From: Armatimonadota bacterium
Lineage (GTDB): Bacteria > Sysuimicrobiota > Sysuimicrobiia > Sysuimicrobiales > Sysuimicrobiaceae
Reading direction: 5' to 3'
Length of the DNA: 60,067 nucleotides
Assembly: GCA_025059775.1 (NCBI GenBank)
Contig: JANXCW010000012.1
Span: 1-60,067, forward strand
The first letter of the stretch is position 1. The number at the start of each line of letters is the position of its first letter. The position numbers and the translations under genes are program-made. The notes under the pieces are model-generated. The model did no database searches and had not been told where the DNA came from. It was given only the letters and a program-made list of their open reading frames with translations. Below, piece by piece: positions 43,701 to 51,536 of the stretch.

Positions 43701-44317
43701 TGGAGCGCTCCAACCTCCGACTGCAGTTGGCCTATGAGGCCACCATTGAGGGATGGGCCCGGGCATTGGAACTGCGGGAGCAGGCAACGGGCGCCCACAC
43801 CCAGCGGGTGGCGGATCTCACGGTGCGGGTGGCCCGCAGACTCGGGGTCCCGGAGCCGGAGATCGTCCACCTGCGCCGGGGAGCCATCCTGCACGACGTT
43901 GGGAAGATCGCGGTCCCAGACCACATCCTCCTCAAGCCCGGACCGCTTACGGAGGAGGAGTGGGCGGTGATGCGGCGGCACCCGGAGTACGCCTATGAAC
44001 TGCTCTCCCCCATCGAGTACCTACGGCCCGCCCTCGATATCCCGTACGCTCACCACGAGCGGTGGGACGGAAGCGGATATCCAAGGGGACTTGCGGGAGA
44101 GGAGATCCCGTTAGGGGCCCGGATCTTCGCGGTGGTGGACGTCTACGATGCCCTGATCTCGGACCGACCCTACCGCCGGGCGTTAAGCCAGGAGGAGGCG
44201 GTGGCCTACCTCCAGGAGCAGGCGGGCAGGCAGTTCGATCCCCGGGTGGTGGAGGCCTTCCTGCAGGTCCTCGAGGAGGAAATGGAGCGGCCGCGACCGG
44301 AAGGGCCGTCCCCCTAG
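40739..44317 (+). CDS. Large multi-sensor HD-GYP protein (Cache-HAMP-GAF-PAS-GAF-GAF)
   Basis: Membrane signalling protein of 1192 residues. TM1 (8-30), an extracytoplasmic Cache-like sensor (31-280), TM2 (283-301), HAMP (302-352), GAF (376-525), PAS (535-652), GAF (665-815), GAF (835-990) and an HD-GYP domain (1005-1180). The HD-GYP has GAHTQRV, HDVGK (1052-1056), HHERWDGSGYP (GYP at 1113-1115) and SDRPYR, so cyclic di-GMP hydrolysis is expected. It would combine one external and up to four internal inputs. Stands alone, followed by a tRNA-Arg. Codon use resembles the neighbours. Confidence 0.92.
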   Translation: MTRSGLAIQARLLLVVFLAFLPPLGLLLAQATGERRMVVEAFRREMLVLTRTVAHQADLVVEGARQFLGSLAQIPAIREGESRACSALLSQRLREHPLYADLVVLSPDGKPRCAAKPLEPTGVGRELAPDVLRTRRFVTGRFSRVTPHRPVALLGHPLMDARGRTQGALVAAMDLGRLAALLAHRVLPEEASLLLLDTRGTVLAHSRDPESVGRRALEASQIPQAAGGDGSGVIETTGPDGTRYLLAHAPFRFGEDREGAVQLVIRVPADRIHAAAGQVFRRGLVWLGIVAGLVGGIVWGLSDRVVVRPIGSLVATARRIAAGDFSARALLSSPLPGFEELRQAFEEMSRALEARERERGEMEEGLRLLSSLAQTVAGAPDFDTALHATLRIVCEAAGWALGEAWMPSSDGRRLEWRGAYTTREGLERFAENSRAFTFGPGAGLPGRVWTSRRPLWIPDVTQDPSFPREPLAREFGLRAAVGVPVLAEDFVVAVLCFFLTEVQEEDERKVALISAAAAQLGTAFQRRAAEQALVASEARYRLLVEHTPFGYGIVQDGKWVFLNWTGARMLGAERPEEVVGQEVAEFVHPAFRQREQERMSRALRDRQPAPPEETRFIRPDGSSLEVEITEIPLVHEGKPAVQVIFQDISERKERGRLVQAEALVAEALRDTLEPVSLLERVLQAALQMVPGAEGGFVAVAREDGSLRIRAVHSNRGAQQPGSEVREGKLPDSYRVLEEVLRTPHPTIVDPLPHEPGTSREVPLPRSMAIVPLRTGRHFVGVLALESSRPQAFGEEDLRVLSTMASPLTLVLENAHLLEETARRLRQVQALRNIDLAITASLDPRVTMRVLLEEVTIQLGVDAAAVLLLDPNTLELACAAHRGFRSSLLERSRVRMGSCYAGRAALHRRIYTLTDLPGPEDPARQQLLQEEGFRAYYAAPMISRGRVLGVLETYHRREVEADGDWLEMLEALAGQAAIAVDNARLFDDLERSNLRLQLAYEATIEGWARALELREQATGAHTQRVADLTVRVARRLGVPEPEIVHLRRGAILHDVGKIAVPDHILLKPGPLTEEEWAVMRRHPEYAYELLSPIEYLRPALDIPYAHHERWDGSGYPRGLAGEEIPLGARIFAVVDVYDALISDRPYRRALSQEEAVAYLQEQAGRQFDPRVVEAFLQVLEEEMERPRPEGPSP
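42869..42900 (+). repeat. 16-bp tandem duplication in the sensor gene
   Basis: GTGCACAGCAACCGGG occurs twice in a row within the second GAF domain (protein residues about 711-721). The unit is not a multiple of three, yet the frame stays open on both sides, so the event must be old, compensated, or part of the correct sequence. Confidence 0.7.
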
Positions 44318-44327
44318 GCTGTCTTCG

Positions 44328-44336
44328 TGCTATAAT
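44328..44336 (+). promoter_or_regulatory. Extended -10 promoter of tRNA-Arg (CCT)
   Basis: TGC-TATAAT, a perfect -10 hexamer (44331-44336) with an extended TGn. It is 11 bases before the tRNA and just after the sensor gene stop. No clear -35. Confidence 0.72.
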
Positions 44337-44347
44337 GCGCCCAGACC

Positions 44348-44423
44348 GGGCCCGTAGCTCAGTGGATAGAGCAGGGGACTCCTAAGCCTCAGGTCGGGGG
44401 TTCGATTCCCTCCGGGCCCGCCA
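44348..44423 (+). tRNA. tRNA-Arg (anticodon CCT)
   Basis: GGGCCCG pairs with CGGGCCC; anticodon loop CTCCTAA carries CCT; CCA encoded at 44421-44423. The anticodon stem GGGGA/GCCTC has one G-T pair and an A-G mismatch next to the loop, slightly unusual but compatible with function. Confidence 0.93.
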
Positions 44424-44428
44424 GGACT

Positions 44429-45565
44429 TTACGGAGCAAAGACCCCGGGCCGCAGAAAGGCGTACCCTTCCATCAGACGCCGGGCGGTGCGCAGGTAGCT
44501 GGCACGTTCCACCTGCCAACCCTCTACCGAGCCCGAGACCCGCACCTGCACCACGAAAGTACCGCTGGGGTGTCCCAGGATCACCTCGGGTGAGCCCGTA
44601 GGTCTCCGGCAGGCTTCCTGTGGCACGGTCCCGGGGATGCAGGCGGCGACGGCCGCACACACGGCGGCGGTGCCCGCGAAGGTCTTGTGCAGGGAAAGGG
44701 GTCTACCTCCCAGCAGCCGGACCAGGAGGTGGTTCTCGGATTCCAGGACGGGGTGGCCCTGGAGCGTGCGGTAGACCGCGGGAGGCGCCACCGCCACGGG
44801 GATGGGCACGAGGCCGTCTACCGGTAGGTCCAGGCGTCGGGCCACCTCGCGCCGGAGGGCATCCACCGCGTCCAGGACCTCCCGCGTCGTCTCCCCCGGC
44901 CCCTCTGTTCCCCGCCAGCCCACCGCCTGCGCGGGGAAGAAGACGCACGCATTGGCCACGTCCACCACGCTCACGGTGATCGCTCGTCCCAACACGGGGA
45001 CGAACACTTCATTCCGTACCGAGCCCGTGGGAAGAAGCCGACCCGTGGTGGCACCCACGGTCTCCGCGTAGTCCAGGAGGATGGGGGCTCCCGTACCCGG
45101 AACGCCGTCGATGGCGCAGTCGCCCTCCACGAGTGGAGCCCCACCCCGCACAGGCACCTCCGCCACCAGGACTTTACGGGTGTTCGTATTGTGCATGCGG
45201 ACCCTGGTGATGGGATCCCGAGGTCGGACCCATCCCTCCTCCACCGCGTACACCGCCACCGCGGCGGAGAGGTTGCCGCAGTTGATGTCGTAGTCTACGT
45301 AGGGCTCCGTGATGCTCACCTGCCCGAACGTGTAGTCCAGATCCGCGTCCGGGCGGGAAGGAGGACCCACGATCACCACCTTGCTGGTGAGGATGTCTGC
45401 CCCACCCAGTCCGTCGATCTGCCGGGGATCCGGGCTCCCGAAGAGGGCGAGGATCACCCGGTCTCGGAGGGCGGGATCCTGGGGGAGGTCGCATTCCCGC
45501 AGGAACACTCCCTTGCTGGTCCCTCCCCGCATGATCACGCACCGGATGGGTACCTGGTGCCGCAT
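44429..45565 (-). CDS. PrpF-family isomerase (aconitate/methylitaconate type)
   Basis: A 378-residue protein of the PrpF family, two-domain epimerase fold. Relatives shift the double bond of methylaconitate, methylitaconate or related diacids. Signature segments: CVIMRGGTSKGVFL at the start, DYDINCGNLSAAV, MHNTNTRK, and HPSGTFVVQV near the end. Intact. It lies just after the thiolase gene (5-base gap) and is the last gene of the long catabolic set, which also carries an aconitase-type LeuC/LeuD; a joint role is inferred. Confidence 0.9.
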   Translation of the reverse strand: MRHQVPIRCVIMRGGTSKGVFLRECDLPQDPALRDRVILALFGSPDPRQIDGLGGADILTSKVVIVGPPSRPDADLDYTFGQVSITEPYVDYDINCGNLSAAVAVYAVEEGWVRPRDPITRVRMHNTNTRKVLVAEVPVRGGAPLVEGDCAIDGVPGTGAPILLDYAETVGATTGRLLPTGSVRNEVFVPVLGRAITVSVVDVANACVFFPAQAVGWRGTEGPGETTREVLDAVDALRREVARRLDLPVDGLVPIPVAVAPPAVYRTLQGHPVLESENHLLVRLLGGRPLSLHKTFAGTAAVCAAVAACIPGTVPQEACRRPTGSPEVILGHPSGTFVVQVRVSGSVEGWQVERASYLRTARRLMEGYAFLRPGVFAP

Positions 45566-45569
45566 CCCC

Positions 45570-46713
45570 TCACCGTGCGGCGATGAGCACGGTACACGCA
45601 GCTCCCTCGATCCCCGCGGCCTTTCCGCCCCGACAGTGCGCGAGCTCCACGCGCGCTTTGGGGATCTGCCGCGGTCCCGCCTCCCCCCCGCAGCTGCCGG
45701 ACGAGCTCCACCACCTGTGCTACGCCCGTGGCGCCCAGGGGGTGCCCCTTCCCCAGCAGCCCCCCGCTGGGGTTGATGGGCAGCCGCCCGCCGATGTCCG
45801 CCTCGCCTCGGGCGGCCCGCTTAGGGTATTCCCCCACGGGATACAGGCCCAGCCCTTCTACCCGCAGCACCTCCGCGATGCTGAAGCAGTCGTGCACCTC
45901 CGCAAAATCCACCTCTTCCGGTCCGATCCCAGCCCGCTGGTAGGCGTCCTGAGCCGTGACGTGGGTGAGGGACTCGAAGGCCATGGAGGGGAGCCCTACC
46001 TCTACCGTGCCCGTGCGGAGGGACGCGGCCAGCAGCCGCACCGCACGAGCGCGCCCGATCTGCCGCACCACCCGCTCGCTGGCGAGCACCACCGCCGCGG
46101 CTCCGTCGCTTACAGGGCAGCAGTCCAGCAGTCGCAGGGGTTCCGCGATGGGACGGGAGTTCAGCACGTCCTCTACGGTAATGGGGTTCCGGAACTGGGC
46201 GTACGGGTTGAGGCTGGCGTTACGCTTGTTCTTCACGGACACGTACGCCAGCTCCTCCCGCGTGGTCCCGAACTCCGCCATGTGCCGTACGGCCCGCATG
46301 GCGTACACTGCGGGCATGGTGAGCCCCAGGGCCGCTTCGAGATCGTTCTCACCGGGCGTGAGGGCTCCCCGGAAACGCGTGGTAAGGTGCTCTGTGCCGA
46401 AGGCCAGCACCACATCGTACTCTCCCGCTCGGATGCCGAGGAATCCCTCCCGCACCGCGCTGGCCCCGCTGCTGCAGGCGTTCTCCACGTTCACGAGAGG
46501 GATTCCCGCAAGGCCCACCTGGGCCAGCACCCGCTGGCCCAGGACCATGCCCCCATACACGTGCCCGCAGTACGCGGCCTCGATGCGCCGGGGATCCAGA
46601 TCCGCATCCCGCACCGCCTCCCGGATGGCCTCCGCAGCGAGATCCACCGCATCCCGGTCCGGATGCCTGCCGAACCGGGTCATGCCGACTCCGATCACGT
46701 ACACGTCCGTCAT
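45570..46713 (-). pseudogene. SCP2-type thiolase with C-terminal frameshift
   Basis: Acetyl-CoA acetyltransferase-like protein of the lipid-transfer thiolase group. Most of it is intact: active-site ENACSSGASA, HDCFSIAE and GGLLGKGHPLGATG. Near the end a run of seven C (45683-45689; G on the coding strand) throws the frame. Removing one base restores the family ending GEAGPRQIPKARVELAHCRG, then a stop at 45570. Without correction the protein ends with an unrelated tail and overruns into prpF (stop at 45535). A homopolymer slip or sequencing error are both possible. Paired with the DUF35 protein upstream, as usual. Confidence 0.8.
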
Positions 46714-47144
46714 CCCGACCCCTCCCGCGCCGGGCTAGCAGGCTGGAAACGCCAGCCCACCACCTTCCGCCCCTCCGCGTCCTCCCCCACCTCCTCGAAC
46801 ACCACCTCCACGGGCATGCCGATGCGCACCGACTCCGCAGGGCAGCGCACCAGCTGTCCCAGAACCCGCACGCCCTCCGGGAAGTCCACGTACACGAGTA
46901 CATAGGGCGTGCGGAACTCCGGGGTGGACTGGTGCACCACGGTGTACGTGTACACCACGCCCCGGCCGCTCAAAGGCGCAACTTCCACCTCCGCGCCGTG
47001 GCAACGGGCGCACACCTCAGGTGGAGGGAAATGCCATGCGCCGCATGACCGACACCGGCCTCCCAGAAGCTTCCCCCGGCCCTCCTCGAGCCGGATCACC
47101 TCCGGCCGAAGCGGTACGAGGGCGTGCGGGCCCAGCTCCGACAT
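46710..47144 (-). CDS. DUF35/OB-fold zinc-ribbon protein
   Basis: A 144-residue acyl-CoA-associated protein. An N-terminal rubredoxin-like zinc ribbon (CRSCGAWHFPPPEVCARC) is followed by an OB-fold (VVYTYTVVHQSTPEFRTPY). Such proteins partner SCP2-type thiolases. The stop overlaps the thiolase ATG (ATGA). ATG 47144 is preferred over longer readings because it begins the conserved region and follows GGGGAGGG. Confidence 0.9.
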   Translation of the reverse strand: MSELGPHALVPLRPEVIRLEEGRGKLLGGRCRSCGAWHFPPPEVCARCHGAEVEVAPLSGRGVVYTYTVVHQSTPEFRTPYVLVYVDFPEGVRVLGQLVRCPAESVRIGMPVEVVFEEVGEDAEGRKVVGWRFQPASPAREGSG

Positions 47145-47155
47145 CCTCCCCTCCC

Positions 47156-47905
47156 CTACGAGGCGCCTCCCAGGCTCCGTCCCCCACACACGTACAGGAC
47201 CTGGCCCGTGATGTAGCTGGCCTCCTCAGACGCGAAGAACACCACGGCATGGGCCACGTCCTCGGGTGTACCGATGCGGCCCACGGGGACGGTCTGCACC
47301 AGCCAGTGCTGCACGTCCTCCTTCAGGCTCCGAAACAGCGGCGTGTCGATGAGAGCGGGGGCGATGCAGTTCACCGTGATGCCGAACTTGGCCAGCTCCA
47401 ACGCCAGGGTCCGGGTGAGGCTCACCACGCCCCCCTTGCTGGCCGCGTAGTTGGCCTGACCCGGCCCGCCCAGCCAGGCCCGGCTGGAGATGTTCACGAT
47501 GCGGCCGTACTTGCGTTCCATCATGTGCGGCACCACCGCCTGGCAGCACAGGAACTGGCTTTTGAGGTTCACCCGCAGGACCTCGTCCCAGTCCTCCTCG
47601 CTCATCTTCACCAGCCACCGGTCCCGGGCGATGCCCGCGTTGTTCACCAGGATGTCCACCTGCCCGAAGGCCTCCAGGGCCCGGCTGGCCAGCTGTTCGG
47701 CCCCCTCCTTGCGGCCCACATCCGCCACCACCGCGATGGCCTGCCCGCCCGCCTCCCGGATGCGGGCGGCCACCTGCTCCGCCCGCTCCGCCACCACGTC
47801 GTTCACCACCACCCGGGCGCCCTCCGCGGCCAGACGCCGTGCGATCCCCTTCCCGATGCCCTGCCCCGCCCCTGTGACGATGGCTACCCGATCCCGCACA
47901 CCCAC
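47156..47905 (-). CDS. Short-chain dehydrogenase/reductase, FabG-like
   Basis: Intact 249-residue NAD(P)-dependent oxidoreductase. TGAGQGIG cofactor loop, NNAG, catalytic Ser (NISSRAW), and YAASKGG with the catalytic Tyr and Lys. In this context it would oxidise a 3-hydroxyacyl-CoA in a beta-oxidation-like route with the hydratase and thiolase genes around it. RBS AAAGGAGGGAGG lies after the hydratase stop. Confidence 0.93.
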   Translation of the reverse strand: MGVRDRVAIVTGAGQGIGKGIARRLAAEGARVVVNDVVAERAEQVAARIREAGGQAIAVVADVGRKEGAEQLASRALEAFGQVDILVNNAGIARDRWLVKMSEEDWDEVLRVNLKSQFLCCQAVVPHMMERKYGRIVNISSRAWLGGPGQANYAASKGGVVSLTRTLALELAKFGITVNCIAPALIDTPLFRSLKEDVQHWLVQTVPVGRIGTPEDVAHAVVFFASEEASYITGQVLYVCGGRSLGGAS

Positions 47906-47923
47906 GACGCCTCCCTCCTTTCG

Positions 47924-48637
47924 CTACCGGCCCACGAACCGGGGCTCCCGTGAAGCTGAGCCCGCTTTCCAGGTCAACGTCCAGGCTCAGGTTCACCGCC
48001 CACTTGGCGTAGCGCAGGGAAAGCGGGGCTTTCCGGCCGATCTCCCGGGCCAGGGCTTTTGCCTCCTCCAGGTACTGATCCACGGGAGCTACCCGGTTCA
48101 CGAGTCCCATCTGGTACGCCTCGTGGGCGCTGATGCGCCGCCCCGTGAAGATGAATTCCTTGGCCCGCGCCGGCCCTACCAGGCGCGTGAGCCTTTGGGT
48201 ACCGCCCGCTCCCGGCATGCTCCCCACGTTGGCCTCGGGAAGCCCGAACTGCACCTTCTCGGAAGCCACCCGGAGGCCGCAGGCCAGCGCCAGTTCCAGC
48301 CCCCGCCCAGGCAGTACCCGTGGATCGCGGCGATCACGGGCCGGTCCAGGGTCTCCAGATGGCGCAGCAGCCTGCGGATGCGCTTTCCCATGGGGTCCTC
48401 CGTGACCCCTGCCTCGTACTCCTGGGCCCGACCCTTGAGGTCCGCTCCCACACAGAACGCCCGCTCTCCCGCCGCGGTGACCAGCACCACCCGCACCGCG
48501 GGGTCGGCCTCCACGGTCTCCAGGTGCTCCTGCATGCGCTCCAGCATCTGCACCGTGAGGGCGTTCAGGGCCTCTGGACGGTTCAGGGTGAGGATGGCGA
48601 GGGAATCCTCCCGCTCGAACAGGATCTCCTCCGTCAT
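47924..48637 (-). pseudogene. Enoyl-CoA hydratase/isomerase, disrupted twice
   Basis: Crotonase-fold gene. From ATG 48637 the frame gives LAILTLNRPEALNALTV and AFCVGADLKGRA up to IHGYCLGGG, then shifts at the five-C run 48300-48304 (one base short). The next frame gives EKVQFGLPEANVGSMPGAGG and continues to LESGLSF. About 25 residues normally found there (TEDQKEGMRAFLEK-like) are missing near 47945 and the frame changes again, ending PRFVGR with TAG at 47924-47926. The product is not expected to be functional as read. Confidence 0.8.
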
Positions 48638-48650
48638 GGCCGCTCCTCCA

Positions 48651-49826
48651 TCACAGGTTCCAGGCCCGCACCACACCGCTCTTCAGGAGGTCCCCGATGG
48701 CCGCCTCGTCGTAACCCGCCTCCCGCAGGATCTCCACGGTGTGCTCTCCTGGCAGGGGGGCGGGCCGCCGGATTCCCCCCGGAGTCTCGCCAAGGCGGAT
48801 GGGGATTCCCGCCACCCGGGCGGTGCCCACCTGCGGGTGGACGACCTCCACCACCATGCCCCGATGGGCCACGTGCTCCTGCGTGGCGATCTCGGGATAC
48901 GAAAGGATGGGCGCACACAGGATGTCCGCCTCCCGCAGATCCCGCACCCACTCCTCCGTGGTGCGGGTACGGAAGAGGGGTTCCAGGGCCTCCCGGTTGC
49001 GCACCCGCGCCTCGTTGGTGGCGCACCGCGGATCGTCCGCCAGGTGCGGACAATCCAGGACCTCGCACAGGCATCTCCACCGCTCGGGGTATAGGCGGCC
49101 ACCATCACGTACCCATCCCGGGTCGGGAACGCCTCGTTGGGCGCCGCATACGGCGCCGCGGTTCCCGAGCGCTTCGGTGGCTGTCCCGAGCAGAAGAACG
49201 TGGCAAGCGCGATGGCCTGGAAGGCCAGCAGACCGTCCAGCAGGCCCATGTCCACCACCTGTCTCCGCCCCGTGCGCTGCCGGGCGAGGAGCGCGAGCAG
49301 CACCCCCGTCGCGGCCAGGAACCCACCCGTCATGTCCGCGGTCCCGGTTCCGTGCCCGTGATGCTCATAAGGCCGCTCATGGCCTGCACCACCCCGTCCA
49401 CCCCCGGAAGGTCCCGCCACGGACCCGTCTGCCCGAAGGCGGAGATGCTGCAGTACACCAGGCGCGGATTCTGCTCCCATAGTGACTCAGGGCCCAGTCC
49501 CAGGCGGGGCAGCACGCCGGGCCGGAAGCTCTCCACCAGCACGTCCGCGGAGCGCACCAGGCGAAGCACCACCTCGCGTCCTTCCGGCCGCTTGAGGTCC
49601 ACCACGATGCTGCGCTTGTTCCGGTTCATCCCCACGTACGCGGCGGCCACCTGAGAGCCGTCCGGAAGCACGTAGAAGGGCGGCCCCAGCAGCCGGCCCC
49701 AATCCCCCTCGGGTGGCTCCACCTTGATCACGTCCGCGCCGAAGTCGCCCAGTAGCTGCGTGCACACGGGCCCTGCGGCCCCCTGGCTCAGATCCACCAC
49801 CCGTACGTGTCAAGGGGTCGAACCAT
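48651..49826 (-). pseudogene. CaiB/BaiF-type CoA-transferase, frameshifted
   Basis: Family III acyl-CoA transferase of about 390 codons in at least four frame pieces. Start ATG 49826 (GGAGG upstream) is joined to VVDLSQGAAGPVCTQLLGDF by a one-base shift near 49811. The next piece reads through FGADVIKVEPPEGDW, where the Asp of the ADVIKVE region is seen, to SGLMSITGTEPG. A small deletion and shift near 49343 lead to DMTGGFLAATGVLL. A four-G run at 49086-49089 (one base short) leads to the C-terminal ALEPLFRTRTTEEWV. Decay or sequence error. Confidence 0.78.
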
Positions 49827-50436
49827 CCCGTCTGGCCTCCACCCCGGAGAGGTCCGCGGGCGGGAATCCCCGCACCGCGAATTCCGCAAAGTGCACCGCG
49901 ATCTCCTCCGCGGTGAAGGGCCCCTCCCGCCGGTACCACTTCGCGATCCAGTTGCACATGCCGAGAATGGCCCAGCCAGCCAAGCGCACATCCGTGGGGC
50001 GGAACTCCCTCTGCCGGATCCCTTCCTCGATGATCTGCCGGAAGAACCCCCCGTACCGGTCCCGCTGGCTCACGTACGACCGCAGGCGATCCGGAGCCAG
50101 GTTCTTGCCCTCCTCGATGAAGCACACCACGTTGTCCAGGTCCTCGATGAGGTGGACCACGTGGTTCTGCACCGCCAACCGCAGTCGTTCGGAAGGGGAG
50201 AGGGGACTGCGGGCGATGCGCTCCAGCCGGCGGATGGCCCGATCTACGGTGTGCCGCAGCACCTGGAGGAGGATGTCCTGCTTGCCGCGGAAGTGGTGGT
50301 AGAGGCTGCTCTTGGCAAGGCCCACCGCCTCCGCGATGTCCCGCATGCTGGTCCCCTTGTAGCCCTTCGTACGGAAGAGGAAGGCTGCAGCTCGCAGGAT
50401 GTGCTCCCGCCGCTTCTCCCCGTCCCGAGGCGCCAC
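49810..50436 (-). CDS. TetR-family regulator inside the catabolic operon
   Basis: Intact 208-residue repressor with helix-turn-helix RTKGYKGTSMRDIAEAVGLA and KSSLYHHFRGK, and a helical ligand domain similar to TetR regulators of fatty-acid and aromatic acyl-CoA genes. GTG 50436 gives the normal short N-terminus and places the palindrome 50443-50462 in front of the gene. An alternative GTG at 50499, with GGAGAGG just upstream, would add 21 Arg-rich residues and read through the palindrome; its third-position GC is lower than in the rest. It is a candidate ligand-responsive regulator of the surrounding genes. Confidence 0.87.
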   Translation of the reverse strand: MAPRDGEKRREHILRAAAFLFRTKGYKGTSMRDIAEAVGLAKSSLYHHFRGKQDILLQVLRHTVDRAIRRLERIARSPLSPSERLRLAVQNHVVHLIEDLDNVVCFIEEGKNLAPDRLRSYVSQRDRYGGFFRQIIEEGIRQREFRPTDVRLAGWAILGMCNWIAKWYRREGPFTAEEIAVHFAEFAVRGFPPADLSGVEARRDGSTP

Positions 50437-50442
50437 TAAGGG

Positions 50443-50462
50443 AATCCGGGACGTCCGGGATT
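50443..50462. promoter_or_regulatory. Palindrome before the TetR gene
   Basis: AATCC-g-GGACGTCC-g-GGATT: a 20-bp palindrome with one unpaired position per arm and a perfect GGACGTCC centre. It ends seven bases upstream of GTG 50436. Likely autoregulatory operator, unlike in sequence from the CGACCG-type sites at 59222 and 59429. Confidence 0.5.
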
Positions 50463-50503
50463 GCCTGTGGGTTCGGTCCCGCAGCGTCAGACGTCCCACC
50501 CTC

Positions 50504-51023
50504 TTACCTCTCCCCACGGCCCTCCAAATCCCCGTGGAGGGACCGGCCCAGACTCAGACCCAGCTCCAGCGCCCGCAGGTTCTGCTGGAGCAGGACTCCC
50601 CGCACCCGGTTTCGGATCGCCCGTTCCAGGGAAGCGGGACGCACCACCGCCGTAAGGGCCGCTAGAACTCACAGGGCTGCTACGTTCCCCACGGTCTCTG
50701 TACCCAGCGCCTCCCGTACGGAACGGTAGACGGGAACGCACCACGCGGTGAACTCCCCCCGGCCGTAGGTCTTTCACGTATCCGTCCAAAGCCTCCTAGG
50801 TGAGGGCCACCAGTACATCCACCCAGATACTCACGGGGTAGTCCAGGGGTTCGTCTGCCACCACCACGTCCCCCCGTGCGGCACCCCCTCTCGCTTCGGG
50901 GCCGAAGGCGTGGAAGCAACTGGCCCACCGCCCCTCCTGCAGCGCGGCCTCCGCCAGCAGGATGCTTCCCAGGATCACCCCCTAGCCCCCGGAGCCCGCA
51001 ATCCGCACCACCGTGCGCTGCAT
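50504..51023 (-). pseudogene. korC: 2-oxoacid:ferredoxin oxidoreductase gamma subunit, multiply broken
   Basis: From ATG 51023 the frame reads RIAGSGG, then TAG (50982-50984) where the conserved glutamine of GGQGV belongs, then LAEAALQEGRWASCFHAFGP and DYPVSIWVDVLVALT, then a second TAG (50796-50798), again where glutamine is expected. The middle is out of frame. A third frame gives GNVAAL, a TGA (50671-50673) and LAALTAVVR. After another shift, the typical ending LERAIRN and NLRALELGL leads to TAA at 50504. The gene is nearly full length but cannot be expressed. Confidence 0.85.
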
Positions 51024-51024
51024 C

Positions 51025-51536
51025 TTACGCCTCCCCGTGGGTCCAGCACATCTCCGCGAACTCCGGACGGGATTCCCGATGCAGGATCCCAAACCGCAAC
51101 CCCTCCACCCGGCTCGGGGGTGTAGTCCCGTTCGGGGTCACGAACCGCTTGCCCCTCAGCATCTCCCCGATCTCCGTGAAGCGGGCCTTCTGGGCCAGCA
51201 GGAGATCCGGCCCCTCCCCCATGCGGTTGTACCGACCAAAGTACACCGGGCAGTCCGTGAGGACCTCCACGAAGGCGAAGCCCCGGTGCTGCAGGGCCTC
51301 CCGCAAGGATGGCCTCCAGCTCGACCGTGGGTGGTGTGCAGGGTACAGGCATCCACATACCCCGCCAGCCGACTGCTGCACCCGATGCCCGCCACCACCG
51401 CCAGCCGGTTGCGGTCAATCCCGAGGGCGTGCACCGCCCGCAGCAGCGCCCCCAGCACGATCCCGTGCCCGCACCCGGGGCAGAGGATGTGGGGCATACG
51501 CGGCTGCCGTAGGTAGGTCCGAACATCAGGGATCAC
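51025..51536 (-). pseudogene. korB: 2-oxoacid:ferredoxin oxidoreductase beta subunit, internal deletion
   Basis: GTG 51536 (GTGA overlap with korA) begins a beta subunit with CPGCGHGIVLGALLRAVHAL and GIGCSSRLAGYVDACTLHTT. Directly after HTTHGR the sequence jumps, with a frame change, to the far C-terminal part (REALQHRGFAFVEVLTDCPV, then FGRYNRMGEGPDLL), ending at TAA 51025. About 110 residues are missing near 51320-51335, including the thiamine-pyrophosphate-binding GDG...N region. Non-functional as read. Confidence 0.85.

Noticed and set aside
45683-45689. Programmed frameshift in thiolase
   Set aside because: The run alone, without a following structure I can see, and the many random lesions nearby make a slip or error more likely.
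50796-50984. Amber reassignment or pyrrolysine in KorC
   Set aside because: TAG ends apparently intact genes in the window (for example lysS and folC), and the same gene also has a TGA and frameshifts, so decay is simpler.
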